Source: an uncultured Eggerthellaceae bacterium
GTDB lineage: Bacteria; Actinomycetota; Coriobacteriia; Coriobacteriales; Eggerthellaceae
DNA: 64,000 nt
Direction of reading: 5' to 3'
Assembly: GCA_910588945.1 (NCBI GenBank)
Contig: CAJUSF010000035.1
Coordinates: 30,834 to 94,833, forward strand
Shown: positions 45,275-54,444 of the stretch, piece after piece
How the letters are laid out: each line of letters starts with the position of its first letter
Numbering within the stretch: the first letter of the stretch is position 1
The notes under the pieces: model-generated
What the model was told of the DNA's origin: nothing
The model's database searches: none
What the model saw: the letters and a program-made list of their open reading frames with translations, nothing else
Translations under genes and position numbers: made by a program

Positions 45275-46303
45275 CTATTCGGAAATATCAGTCCTCGTTA
45301 AGAAGCCTACCGATAAGGCCTCCTCAGTGCGTCCTATACTGCGAGAGCCCAAGCTCTCAAGAGCGCTCCTCAGATCATCGGGAAGCCCATCTTCGAACTC
45401 AAGATGGCTTAACCCGTCTGGATGCGTGAATCCAATCTTATAGGAATGAAGGAATTGTCGGGTCAACCCAAGATTTGCAGATGGGGCCTTCGGCGCATAG
45501 GTCGTATAAACTGGATCTCCCACGATCGGGTGCTTGATGTATTGCATATGCACTCTGATCTGATGGGTACGCCCTGTATAGAGCTTGCATTCAACAAGTG
45601 TATAGCCATCATCGCCTTGTGAGGCATCAAAGCGCTCGAGCACCTTGAAGGTGGTGATAGCATCCCTGGCCGAGGCATTATCGATCACCGCCATCGACTT
45701 TCTATCAGCAGGATTGCGAGCAATAGGCGCATCGATGAGTCCTGAGTCCGGATTTATGATCCCATGCACGAGAGCCACATATCTACGATCGACATTGCGA
45801 AGTCTGATCTCGTCCATGAGATACTCGCCCGCATCATCAGTTTTCGCCGCAAGCATAAGTCCACTCGTATCCGCATCGAGTCTATGCACGATCCCAAGCC
45901 TCTCATCAGAGCCTTGCACATTGCAAAGCCCATCATGCCCGTATCTATGAATCAGTGCGTTGACGAGCGTGCCGGATCTATGATCGTCGTTGGGATGCGT
46001 AATAAGAGCTGCCTGTTTCGATAAAACGATGATATCCTCATCCTCATATCTGATATCGAGATCTATAGGCTCGCCTAAGATCGGCTCGATCTCAGATACC
46101 TCATCCAGCTCGCAGATGATGGCGTCACCCGCAGACACCTTGTGCTTTTTTGATACCGGCTTACCGAAGATAAGGACACGTCCCTCATCTATTGCGCTTT
46201 GAGCGGCGCTGCGGCTTTTGTATAGCCCAGCATTGGCAATGACAACATCTATGCGCTTGCCCTCATCATCTACAGTTGCGCTATGAAGAACGGATCTCGC
46301 CAT
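45275..46303 (-). CDS. RluA-family 23S rRNA pseudouridine synthase (RluD-like)
   Basis: An S4 RNA-binding domain (residues ~10-75, RSAAQSAIDEGRVLIFGKPV) is followed by the catalytic domain with GIVHRLDADTSGLMLAAKT, the family's active-site motif with the essential Asp, and TGRTHQIRVHMQYIKHPIVGDPVY. The 342-residue length fits RluD, which modifies helix 69 of 23S rRNA; exact target sites are not certain. It starts 1 nt after lspA ends, a lspA-rluD arrangement seen in many bacteria. Confidence 0.92.
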   Translation of the reverse strand: MARSVLHSATVDDEGKRIDVVIANAGLYKSRSAAQSAIDEGRVLIFGKPVSKKHKVSAGDAIICELDEVSEIEPILGEPIDLDIRYEDEDIIVLSKQAALITHPNDDHRSGTLVNALIHRYGHDGLCNVQGSDERLGIVHRLDADTSGLMLAAKTDDAGEYLMDEIRLRNVDRRYVALVHGIINPDSGLIDAPIARNPADRKSMAVIDNASARDAITTFKVLERFDASQGDDGYTLVECKLYTGRTHQIRVHMQYIKHPIVGDPVYTTYAPKAPSANLGLTRQFLHSYKIGFTHPDGLSHLEFEDGLPDDLRSALESLGSRSIGRTEEALSVGFLTRTDISE

Positions 46304-46930
46304 CTAATCCCCTTTACCCTTAATCCGACCAGATGCGCTTGAAGCTCCAACTCCGCTATCGCCATCGGATGCGATGCAATCCTTCGAGAAGATAATGGAG
46401 ATGATAAACAGAACGATCCCGCATGTCACACCTATATCAGCCACGTTGAACACAGGAAAATCGATAAAGATGGTAGATATCATATCGACGACATATCCGT
46501 ATTCGAAACGATCGATAGCATTTCCAAGTCCTCCAGCAAACACCAATGCTAAAGATATTATCGCAAGCGGCGAGATATCCCTGTAAGCAAAGACGAAGAT
46601 AGCAATCACCACGCATATAAGCACAGATACAAGGCCTAATAAAAGCGTCATGTCGCCCAAGATCCCCCACGCACCGCCAGTGTTATGCACGAGCCTGAAC
46701 TCCAATATCCCGGGGATCGAAGGACCGAATGTATCTCCCACCGCGTTTGCGTTCGCAATGTTTTTCGTGACGATATCAACTACGAGCCATATGATCGCGA
46801 TAGGCAAGAACAATGCGATCCGATATGCATTACTCAAAGGTCGGGAAATGGCACATGAATGCGAACCGAGCGCACCTTTTGAAGGTACGCTCGATGTCGA
46901 TCCGCTATCTGAATCAAATCTATCGCTCAT
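46304..46930 (-). CDS. lspA: Lipoprotein signal peptidase
   Basis: This membrane aspartyl protease cleaves signal peptides of diacylated prolipoproteins. The catalytic aspartates fit D140 (GNAIDRF) and D165 (FNVADIG). Four hydrophobic segments are visible. The start at 46930, two bases after the ileS stop, gives 208 residues, about 40 more than usual at the N-terminus (Ser-rich, predicted cytoplasmic). It is read in the order ileS-lspA-rluD-like. Confidence 0.93.
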   Translation of the reverse strand: MSDRFDSDSGSTSSVPSKGALGSHSCAISRPLSNAYRIALFLPIAIIWLVVDIVTKNIANANAVGDTFGPSIPGILEFRLVHNTGGAWGILGDMTLLLGLVSVLICVVIAIFVFAYRDISPLAIISLALVFAGGLGNAIDRFEYGYVVDMISTIFIDFPVFNVADIGVTCGIVLFIISIIFSKDCIASDGDSGVGASSASGRIKGKGD

Positions 46931-46932
46931 AT

Positions 46933-49764
46933 TTAGAGAGCATCCACCACATCCGAGCAACGCACGCACAGATCCGTATGTCCACCCTGCGTATCGAGTT
47001 CTTTGTAGTTCCAGCATCTCTCGCACATCTCAAGCGTGGTGTGCGTGACCGCAACCGACACCTCATCACCTTGCGTAAAATTGATACCAGAGATGATGAG
47101 CATCTCAACGAGAACCTCTGCAGGATATCTCTTCAGAACCTCATACGTATCCGCATCGACCACTGCCTCGACATATGCCTCTTGACTCTTCTTGATGATA
47201 CCTTCGCCGCGAGCATCCTCGAGAGCCTTGGTCACAGCCTCGCGCACTTCAAGCAGCACAGCGAAATCATCCATGATCGCATCTGTGCCCTCATCAGGCA
47301 TCTTAGGCACGAAATAAGCAACATGAGGCCACCCCGCAAGCTGAACGCTTTCAGGCCTATCCGCCCTATCGCGAATCTTTGGTGGATAAAGTTCCCAAAC
47401 CTCATCTGTGGTAAACGACAAGATGGGAGCCATTATGCGCACCAGCACCTCTAAAACGTTCATCAAGACACTTTGAACAGCGCGCCTTCTCGGAGAATCC
47501 GCCGCCTCAGAATAGAGACGATCCTTCGTCGCATCCATATATATAGCTGACAGATCATTGACGATGTATTCATAGACCGCTCTGTACACCTGATGGAATT
47601 TGTAGGCCTCATAGGCGCTTTGGACTTCATGCAGAAGCTCCACCGTACGTAGATATGCCCACTTATCAAGCGGCTCAAGGTCATTCCAGTCCTCAACCGC
47701 ATCGCGCGAATCGTCAAAATCATTCAGGCTTCCGAGCAAGAAACGGAATGTGTTGCGAATTCGCCTGTATCCATCAGATGCGCTCTTGAAGGCATCATCT
47801 GACACACGGACATCCTGTGAATGATCCACGCTTGCCACCCAAAGCCTCAACACATCTGCACCGAATTTCGCAACTACATCCGCAGGATCAATGCCGTTTC
47901 CGAGCGACTTGGACATTTTCTTTCCGTCCTTGTCGACAGTGAATCCGCAGTGCATGACCGATTTATAAGGCGGCACTCCATAGGCACCGATCGAAGTGAG
48001 AAGCGATGACTGGAACCATCCTCTATGCTGATCGGAGCCCTCGAGATAAAGATCTGCCGGAAAACGCATACCTTCATCTTCGCGATGCTTAAGAACGCTC
48101 GTGTGCGAAACACCCGACTCCCACCAGACATCCAAAATATCGTGCTCAGGTTCCAACTCCGAGCATCCACAGACCTCGCACTTCGCGCTTGCAGGAAGAT
48201 AGTCCTTAGGTTCATGTGTAAACCATGCATCGGAGCCATCATGTTCGAACAGCTCTATGACCGCATCAAATGTCTCCTTGTTCGCCACGGTGCTACCGCA
48301 CTTCGCGCACTTGAACACAGGAATGGGCACGCCCCACGACCTCTGACGCGAGATGCACCAGTCAGGCCTGTCTTGGACCATGGCCCCGATCCTGTTCTTC
48401 GCCCATTCAGGAACCCACTTGACCTCATCATTGATAGCGATCAGCGCATTCTCGCGAAGAGAATTCTTATCCATAGAGACAAACCACTGATCGGTTGCAC
48501 GAAAGATTACAGGCTCATGGCATCTCCAACAATGTGGATAGGAATGCTCGATCTCCTGTTCGGCAACGAGCGTTCCCTGCTCGGAGAGCCATTCGATGAT
48601 CTTCGGGTTCGCATCGTTTACGTTGAGCCCTGCAAAAGGACCTGCCTCCTCGGTAAGAACACCATCAGCGTCCACAGGCATGAGCAGCGGCACATCGAAC
48701 TCAAGTGCCACGAGGTAGTCATCTTGACCGTGTCCTGGTGCCGTATGAACGGCTCCCGTACCCGTATCGAGCGTGACATGATCGCCATAGATCACTGTCC
48801 CTTTGAGATCTTGCCTGATCGGAGCGGTGTATGTCAGGCCGAAGAGCTGCTTGCCCTTCAGACGCACCGGCTCGCCATCTTGACCGACCACGATCGAGTA
48901 GCCCTGCCAGCCAGCAATATCAGCAACCTGCTCCACCAAATCCTCGGCCATGATCATATAGATACCATCGACGTCAACCATCACATAATCAGCATCCGGC
49001 GCAAGCGACACAGCAGTGTTTGCTGGAAGCGTCCAAGGAGTTGTGGTCCAGATGAGGATGTTCGCTTCTCCGCTGACACCTGCTGCTTCGAATACACCAG
49101 GGATGCTATCAAGCTTGAAACGAACAAAGATCGAAGGCGACGTCTCATCCCCATATTCGATCTCAGCCTCAGCGAGCGCGGTATGGCAGTTCATGCACCA
49201 GTGAATAGGCTTGCGTCCACGATAGATCGATCCCTTCAGATACATATCGCGGAACAGCTCGACATTGCCAGCCTCATAATCGGGCGTATAAGTTAGATAC
49301 GGATGATCCCAGTCTGCATTGACACCCAGCCTTTTGAAACCGTCGCGCTGGATATCAACATATTTGGTAGCCCAATCACGGCAGAGCTTACGAAGCTCAG
49401 GCAGACTTGTCTCAGCCATCTTCTTCGGTCCAAGCGTTTTTTCGACCATATGCTCGATCGGCTGACCATGACAATCCCAACCCGGAATATATGGCGTATA
49501 GAATCCGCGCTGAGCATGGCTTTTGTTCACGAAATCCTTGAGTATCTTGTTGAAGGAATGACCAATATGGATCGGGCCGTTGGCATAAGGCGGTCCGTCA
49601 TGCAAGACGAACGGGCGGCCATCCTTATTCTTTTCGAGCACTTTCCAATAGAGCTTGTCGCTCTCCCATTTTTCGAGACGCTTGGGTTCTTGCGTGGGCA
49701 GGTTTCCCCTCATCGGGAAATCCGTGTTCGGCAAGTTCATAGTATCTTTGTAATCGTTAGCCAC
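46933..49764 (-). CDS. ileS: Isoleucyl-tRNA synthetase
   Basis: This class I enzyme charges and edits tRNA-Ile. It has HIGH in PIHIGHSFNKILKDF, the editing domain with TTPWTLPANTAV, KMSKS in DKDGKKMSKSLGNG, and C-terminal zinc cysteines CERCWNYKELD...CVRC. The 943-residue length and zinc motif mark the common bacterial IleS. The GTG start at 49764 has a weak SD. The upstream 145-bp gap shared with the DegV gene shows no T-box. It is the first gene of the ileS-lspA operon. Confidence 0.97.
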   Translation of the reverse strand: MANDYKDTMNLPNTDFPMRGNLPTQEPKRLEKWESDKLYWKVLEKNKDGRPFVLHDGPPYANGPIHIGHSFNKILKDFVNKSHAQRGFYTPYIPGWDCHGQPIEHMVEKTLGPKKMAETSLPELRKLCRDWATKYVDIQRDGFKRLGVNADWDHPYLTYTPDYEAGNVELFRDMYLKGSIYRGRKPIHWCMNCHTALAEAEIEYGDETSPSIFVRFKLDSIPGVFEAAGVSGEANILIWTTTPWTLPANTAVSLAPDADYVMVDVDGIYMIMAEDLVEQVADIAGWQGYSIVVGQDGEPVRLKGKQLFGLTYTAPIRQDLKGTVIYGDHVTLDTGTGAVHTAPGHGQDDYLVALEFDVPLLMPVDADGVLTEEAGPFAGLNVNDANPKIIEWLSEQGTLVAEQEIEHSYPHCWRCHEPVIFRATDQWFVSMDKNSLRENALIAINDEVKWVPEWAKNRIGAMVQDRPDWCISRQRSWGVPIPVFKCAKCGSTVANKETFDAVIELFEHDGSDAWFTHEPKDYLPASAKCEVCGCSELEPEHDILDVWWESGVSHTSVLKHREDEGMRFPADLYLEGSDQHRGWFQSSLLTSIGAYGVPPYKSVMHCGFTVDKDGKKMSKSLGNGIDPADVVAKFGADVLRLWVASVDHSQDVRVSDDAFKSASDGYRRIRNTFRFLLGSLNDFDDSRDAVEDWNDLEPLDKWAYLRTVELLHEVQSAYEAYKFHQVYRAVYEYIVNDLSAIYMDATKDRLYSEAADSPRRRAVQSVLMNVLEVLVRIMAPILSFTTDEVWELYPPKIRDRADRPESVQLAGWPHVAYFVPKMPDEGTDAIMDDFAVLLEVREAVTKALEDARGEGIIKKSQEAYVEAVVDADTYEVLKRYPAEVLVEMLIISGINFTQGDEVSVAVTHTTLEMCERCWNYKELDTQGGHTDLCVRCSDVVDAL

Positions 49765-49909
49765 TTGAGACCATCCATTTCAATGCTAGATTTACCATGA
49801 TATTACGCATATTCTACAACTCTGTTACCGAGGTCATAATTGATTTAGAATAGCCAATATCAGAAACATTAGTATAGTCAAATTTCATATATTTATAACG
49901 GGTGATCAA

Positions 49910-50782
49910 ATGAATTTCGATATTATCACTGATTCGAGCTGCAATCTGAAAGAGGATATGATCGAAGAGTTCGGACTTACCATCTTACCGTTAACCTTCA
50001 TGATAGATGGTATAGAGCACAGAAGCTATGTCGAAAGCAAGGTCACAGATCTGCAGAAATTCTACACGATGATGCGCGAAGGCAAAGTGATCACCACATC
50101 TTTGCCCAATCTTGACGAGTCAGAAAGAAAGATCAGAGCCGTGCTCGACAAGGGCAAAGACTTCATCTACATCGGATTCTCAAGCGGGCTTTCGGGCACG
50201 TTCGAAGCGATCGACCTTCTGTGCCGCTCTCTTCAAGATGAATATCCCAACCAGAAGATCTATACCGTGGACACACTTGCAGCATCGGGCGGTGAGGGAC
50301 TACTCGTCTGGTATGCGATGCAGCTCGCCTTATCCGGAGCGACCATCGAAGAGGTCTACCGATGGCTTGAGGATAATAAGCTTCATCTCGCACACTGGTT
50401 CACGGTCGATGATCTGATGTTCCTTTTCCGCGGAGGGCGCGTATCAAGAACTAGCGCATGGGCAGGCACGATGCTCAATATCAAACCTGTCATGCATATG
50501 GACGATGAGGGACATCTGATCCCACTCGACAAGGTACGTGGTCGAAAGAAATCCCTGAACGCGCTCGTTGACCATATGGAGCAGACAGGCAACAAGCCAT
50601 TGAGCGAGCAAATGGTATTCATAACGCATGGAGATTGCATCGAGGATGCCGAATATGTTGCCGAGCAGGTAAAAGATCGTTTCGGCGTAAAAGATGTCAT
50701 CATCAACTACGTCGATCCAGTGATCGGCGCACATTCAGGACCCGGAACTCTGGCGCTATTCTTCCTTGCGAGCGAACGCTGA
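49910..50782 (+). CDS. DegV family fatty-acid-binding protein
   Basis: The 290-residue protein begins with FDIITDSSCNL and has the DegV pattern TTSLPN, IGFSSGLSGTFEA, and a C-terminal half with FLFRGGRVSRTSAWAGTMLNIKPVM and HSGPGTLALFFL. Members bind a single fatty acid; FakB proteins present it to the FakA kinase. Whether this one does so depends on a fakA partner that is not in the window. It is monocistronic, diverging from ileS, and its spacer lacks a clear promoter. Confidence 0.92.
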   Translation: MNFDIITDSSCNLKEDMIEEFGLTILPLTFMIDGIEHRSYVESKVTDLQKFYTMMREGKVITTSLPNLDESERKIRAVLDKGKDFIYIGFSSGLSGTFEAIDLLCRSLQDEYPNQKIYTVDTLAASGGEGLLVWYAMQLALSGATIEEVYRWLEDNKLHLAHWFTVDDLMFLFRGGRVSRTSAWAGTMLNIKPVMHMDDEGHLIPLDKVRGRKKSLNALVDHMEQTGNKPLSEQMVFITHGDCIEDAEYVAEQVKDRFGVKDVIINYVDPVIGAHSGPGTLALFFLASER

Positions 50783-50797
50783 TATCTCACTCGGGCT

Positions 50798-50823
50798 GAT
50801 CTCGCTTTAAGAAGAGCGAGGTC
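50798..50823. terminator. Shared hairpin between convergent DegV gene and glycosyltransferase
   Basis: CTCGCT and AGCGAG (within 50801-50820) form a stem whose outer bases GAT/GTC partly pair. It lies in a 44-bp gap between converging genes. The U-tracts are weak in both directions. Confidence 0.5.
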
Positions 50824-50826
50824 GAT

Positions 50827-51846
50827 CTAGTTGAACTTGAAGATCTTCTGGGCAAGGTGATATCCGCCAAGACCAGCCTTCCTGCCGATCTTCGTCGGCA
50901 GATTCGTGCCCACATTCAAAACGTTCGATCGCACCCTTCTGTAAAGCGCTGGGCTCGACTCCTTAAGATAGTTCCAGATCTCTTTCAATTTCTCATTATC
51001 TTCATCGGTGTCGCGCATACGCAAAAACACCGAATCGATCGTGAGCATCATCGATAGGTAGCTCTCCATGTATTTACGAAGGCGCCTCGGCTCGACGGCC
51101 ATAACATCCACAGCATCGATCATGGTCCTTGTCACGCGCAACTGCTGATCGATCCTGCTCATCATTGTAGCCTCATTGACCGACTGATCCTCGCGCCCGA
51201 TGAAGTACCTATACATATCTACGTCTAGGTAATACATGCTTTTCACATGCGGAAGCGGCTCGTAGATGAAGATGTTGTCCACATAGAAACAATGCTCAGG
51301 CAGACGAAGTCCCATATCTTTGAGAAGCTGAGTGCGATAGATCACCGAATGCATCAAAAGATACTGAGACTTGTTAAACGATCCAACATCCTCCCAAGTG
51401 AAACGCTTGTTGGTCGGAAAAGTGCTGCGATACCTCATCACAGTGCGAGTGTTGTCATGAACCTTCTCGTACACATAGTTCGCGATCACCATATCGGTCG
51501 GATCATCGACATCAAGCTGCGTCCGCAGATATGTCATCACCGGAACCATCGAGTGAAGATCAAGCCAATCATCAGAATCAACGACCTTGAAATACAGCCC
51601 GGTTGCTGCATCAAGCCCAGCATTCACTGCACTTCCATGTCCGCCGTTTTCCTTATGAATCACTTTAACGATATCAGGATAGCGCTCGGCCCAACCATCT
51701 GCGATATTGGCGGTATCGTCTTTGGTCGAACCGTCGTCTACGATTATCACCTCGATATCATCGCCGCACTCGATGAGCGAGGCGATGCATTTATCCATAT
51801 AATCGGCCGAGTTATAACAAGGCACAGCGAAAGAGATAGTCTTCAT
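50827..51846 (-). CDS. Family 2 glycosyltransferase
   Basis: This GT-A fold enzyme begins ISFAVPCYNSADYMDKCIASL, then VIIVDDGSTKDDT and the DxD-type KVVDSDDWLD at about residue 94 that binds nucleotide-sugar. The C-terminal 150 residues contain aromatic-rich and helical segments but no membrane anchor. The 339-residue size fits polysaccharide or lipid-linked glycan synthesis. It begins 2 bases after glf ends, so a role with galactofuranose (as galactofuranosyltransferase or partner) is inferred, not shown. Confidence 0.88.
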   Translation of the reverse strand: MKTISFAVPCYNSADYMDKCIASLIECGDDIEVIIVDDGSTKDDTANIADGWAERYPDIVKVIHKENGGHGSAVNAGLDAATGLYFKVVDSDDWLDLHSMVPVMTYLRTQLDVDDPTDMVIANYVYEKVHDNTRTVMRYRSTFPTNKRFTWEDVGSFNKSQYLLMHSVIYRTQLLKDMGLRLPEHCFYVDNIFIYEPLPHVKSMYYLDVDMYRYFIGREDQSVNEATMMSRIDQQLRVTRTMIDAVDVMAVEPRRLRKYMESYLSMMLTIDSVFLRMRDTDEDNEKLKEIWNYLKESSPALYRRVRSNVLNVGTNLPTKIGRKAGLGGYHLAQKIFKFN

Positions 51847-51848
51847 GT

Positions 51849-53081
51849 CTATTTCGCCTCACCGGCTTGCTTGATGAGCTTGTCGGCCAGATCAAGAGCA
51901 AGACCGACGATGACATCCATATTGTAGTAGCGATATTCAGCCAGTCTTCCTAGCGGATGGAAATTATCGAGCGACTCGGTGAGCTTCAGATAGCGCTCAT
52001 AATGCGCATTGTTCTCGTCATTGATGATCGCATAATACGGAATCTGTTCTATGGGATCATCATAGGAGCAAGAGTACTCCTTCATGATCGTGGTCTTGTC
52101 TGATTTCTGGCACGTCAGATGCTTGAACTCCGTTACGCGTGTGTAGTCCTCAGTCACCGTATAGTTCACCGTACCACAAGGCAGTTTGTATTGCTCATCG
52201 TATGTCTCGTACACGAAGTTCAGGCTTCTATACGGAAGACGCCCGAACCGCGAGAGGAACAGCTCATCAAGAGGTCCTGTGTAGATGATCGGTCCTTCGA
52301 AAGCCTGCCCGTGCAGCTTGATCGCAGAAAGCTTTGCGTCTTCGGAATCGTCCTCGAATTCAAGATCGAACACACTAGTGGCATCAGTGTTGAGCGCCAC
52401 ATCTATACCCTCATAATCGAGCATCTCTTCGAACAGCTTTGTGTACCCATACACCGGCATCCCCTGATATTCATCCTGGAAATAACGGTCATCGCGTGAG
52501 ATAAATACGGGGACTCTTGCCGTAACGGACGGATCGACCTCTTCCGGGGTTTGCCCCCATTGCTTTTGCGTGTAATAGAGAAAAACGTTCTTGTAGACAA
52601 AATCCGCGATCTCGGAGAGTTCCTCATCGTCTTGTGCGCGCAACTCGTTGATCGTGACCTTGCGCTCATCACCGAAGGTTTCTATGAGCTTCTCGATCAG
52701 ATGAGCCGCCTTTTCTTCACCAAAGGCAATCTCCATGGAATTCTTATTAAACGGAACAGGCATGTAGGTGCCATACCAGTCGGCCAGCACATGATGCTGA
52801 TATGCGATCCAGCCAGTGTATTTGCGAAGATACCTGAAGACGCGCTGGCTGTTCGTATGGAAGATATGAGGCCCATACCTGTGGACGAGAATTCCCGCCT
52901 CGTCGTATTCATCATAAGCATTGCCAGCGATATGCGCCCGCTTCTCAATCATGAGAACTCGTGCGCCAAGACGCTCAGCATATTCCCTTGCAACGACAGA
53001 GCCGGCAAAGCCGCTACCCACCACGACTGCATCGTAGTCAGAGATGACAGCTTCGTTGTAATTTATATAGTTGACGCCCAC
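51849..53081 (-). CDS. glf: UDP-galactopyranose mutase
   Basis: This FAD enzyme converts UDP-galactopyranose to UDP-galactofuranose for cell-surface glycans. The FAD motif is VVVGSGFAGSVVAREYAERLG-like (residues ~21-40), followed by RAHIAGNAYDEYDE, HRYGPHIFHTNSQRVF and the C-terminal GRLAEYRYYNMDVIVG. At 410 residues it is a typical bacterial type with a short N-terminal addition before the Rossmann strand. The GTG start at 53081 has AAAGG upstream. It is cotranscribed with a GT2 glycosyltransferase. Confidence 0.95.
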   Translation of the reverse strand: MGVNYINYNEAVISDYDAVVVGSGFAGSVVAREYAERLGARVLMIEKRAHIAGNAYDEYDEAGILVHRYGPHIFHTNSQRVFRYLRKYTGWIAYQHHVLADWYGTYMPVPFNKNSMEIAFGEEKAAHLIEKLIETFGDERKVTINELRAQDDEELSEIADFVYKNVFLYYTQKQWGQTPEEVDPSVTARVPVFISRDDRYFQDEYQGMPVYGYTKLFEEMLDYEGIDVALNTDATSVFDLEFEDDSEDAKLSAIKLHGQAFEGPIIYTGPLDELFLSRFGRLPYRSLNFVYETYDEQYKLPCGTVNYTVTEDYTRVTEFKHLTCQKSDKTTIMKEYSCSYDDPIEQIPYYAIINDENNAHYERYLKLTESLDNFHPLGRLAEYRYYNMDVIVGLALDLADKLIKQAGEAK

Positions 53082-53117
53082 GATAGAGTGCCTTTCTTCT
53101 CAACATATGAATACGAA

Positions 53118-53136
53118 CGGACCTTATCAAGGTCCG
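53118..53136 (-). other. Hairpin in the glf leader
   Basis: CGGACCTT, loop ATC, AAGGTCCG, a perfect 8-bp stem about 40 bases before the glf start. No U-tract follows; it may stabilise or regulate the leader. Confidence 0.45.
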
Positions 53137-53154
53137 ATTCACTCGACTCACTAT

Positions 53155-53182
53155 TGTATAAAACGTGCTTACCAACATTCAA
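53155..53182 (-). promoter_or_regulatory. Candidate promoter of glf
   Basis: TTGAAT (53182-53177), a 16-bp spacer and TATACA (53160-53155) on the minus strand. The 312-bp intergenic stretch 53082-53393 between glf and pta holds this and no ORF; the pta promoter was not identified with confidence. Confidence 0.5.
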
Positions 53183-53393
53183 GTGATAATCCCCAGACGT
53201 TACCGATATCGATTCTTACACTTTTATAAGATTAGGACCCAACACCGCATAATCGACCGACGCCCGCTTTGGATGATATTTGGCCACACTTTGCCCTACA
53301 ACCGATAAAACAAGACTCAATCCCATACGCAATATCGCACTATGACCCCATTGAACTACAATCGAGTTGACCAAGTTTATGAAAGGGGCCCGT

Positions 53394-54395
53394 ATGCAAA
53401 ATTTTCTGGACAAGATGATAGAGCTCGCATCATCCGATAAGAAGCGCATCGTGCTTCCCGAAGGCGGAGATAACCGCACTCTTGAAGCTGCAAAGAAGAT
53501 ACTAGATCTTGATATCGCTCAGATCATCATCCTCGGAAAAAGAGACGACATCCTTGACTTCGACCCATCGCTTGACAGGGCTGAGATCCTCGATCCCGCC
53601 GATAGCAAGATCACAAACATCCTTGCAGATGAGCTGCTTGAGATCCGCCGTGCGAAGGGCATGACTGACGAACAGGCACGCGAACTTATTGTCGACGAAC
53701 TCTACTTCGGCGTGATGCTCGTCAAGACCGGACGCGCCGATGGCATGGTTGCAGGCGCATGCCACTCCACAGGCGATGTGCTGCGCCCGTCCCTTCAGAT
53801 CCTGAAGACCGCGCCGGGCAACAAGCTTGTCAGCTCGTTCTTCGTCATGGTGGTTCCCGATTGCGATCTAGGCGATGCGGGCACCTTTATCTTCTCTGAC
53901 TGCGGACTTAATGTGAACCCGACCGCAGAAGAGCTCGCGCACATCGCGATCAGTTCCGCTTCTTCTTGGAGATCGCTCATCGGCACGACTCCTTTCGTAT
54001 CGATGCTCTCCCACTCCACATACTCTTCAGCGAAAAACGATGATGCAAACAAAGTTGTTGAGGCTACCGCGCTCGCAAAAGAGCTCGACAGCGATCTTGA
54101 TATCGACGGCGAGCTTCAGACCGATGCGGCGCTTGTTAGCGATGTAGCATCCAGCAAGTGTCCGAATTCAACTGTGGCCGGCAAAGCGAATGTCTTGATC
54201 TTTCCCGATCTTGATGCCGGAAACATCGGATACAAACTCGTGCAAAGGCTCGCCAAGGCGCAAGCATATGGCCCTATCACGCAGGGTCTTGCGTATCCGG
54301 TAAACGATCTTTCGCGCGGGTGCAGCGCTGATGACATCGTGGGCGTGTGTGCAATCACCTGCGTTCAGGCACAAAAGAACGATCCGAAAGCCTAG
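53394..54395 (+). CDS. pta: Phosphate acetyltransferase
   Basis: This enzyme interconverts acetyl-CoA and acetyl phosphate. The ~333-residue product is the short form with only the catalytic PTA_PTB domain: KRIVLPEGGDNRTLEAAKK, GACHSTGDVLRPSLQILKTAPG, and PNSTVAGKANVLIFPDLDAGNIGYKLVQRL. The ATG at 53394 is preferred over an upstream TTG because AAAGGGG lies 5-6 nt before it. It faces ackA across a shared terminator. Together they would give ATP from acetyl-CoA. Confidence 0.95.
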   Translation: MQNFLDKMIELASSDKKRIVLPEGGDNRTLEAAKKILDLDIAQIIILGKRDDILDFDPSLDRAEILDPADSKITNILADELLEIRRAKGMTDEQARELIVDELYFGVMLVKTGRADGMVAGACHSTGDVLRPSLQILKTAPGNKLVSSFFVMVVPDCDLGDAGTFIFSDCGLNVNPTAEELAHIAISSASSWRSLIGTTPFVSMLSHSTYSSAKNDDANKVVEATALAKELDSDLDIDGELQTDAALVSDVASSKCPNSTVAGKANVLIFPDLDAGNIGYKLVQRLAKAQAYGPITQGLAYPVNDLSRGCSADDIVGVCAITCVQAQKNDPKA

Positions 54396-54408
54396 TGCTT
54401 TCGGATCG
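54380..54408. terminator. Bidirectional terminator of pta and ackA
   Basis: CGATCCGAAAGC (54380-54391) and GCTTTCGGATCG (54397-54408) form a perfect 12-bp stem. The 5-nt loop CTAGT contains the end of the pta stop codon, so the stem covers the final sense codons of pta. Confidence 0.7.
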
Positions 54409-54444
54409 AGCTCATCGCTTCACTAAATTCAAAGAGAACCGCTG

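Noticed and set aside
48025..49296. 423-codon plus-strand open frame
   Set aside because: It is fully antisense to ileS, whose HIGH, editing, KMSKS and zinc motifs are all intact; the antisense translation shows no family pattern.
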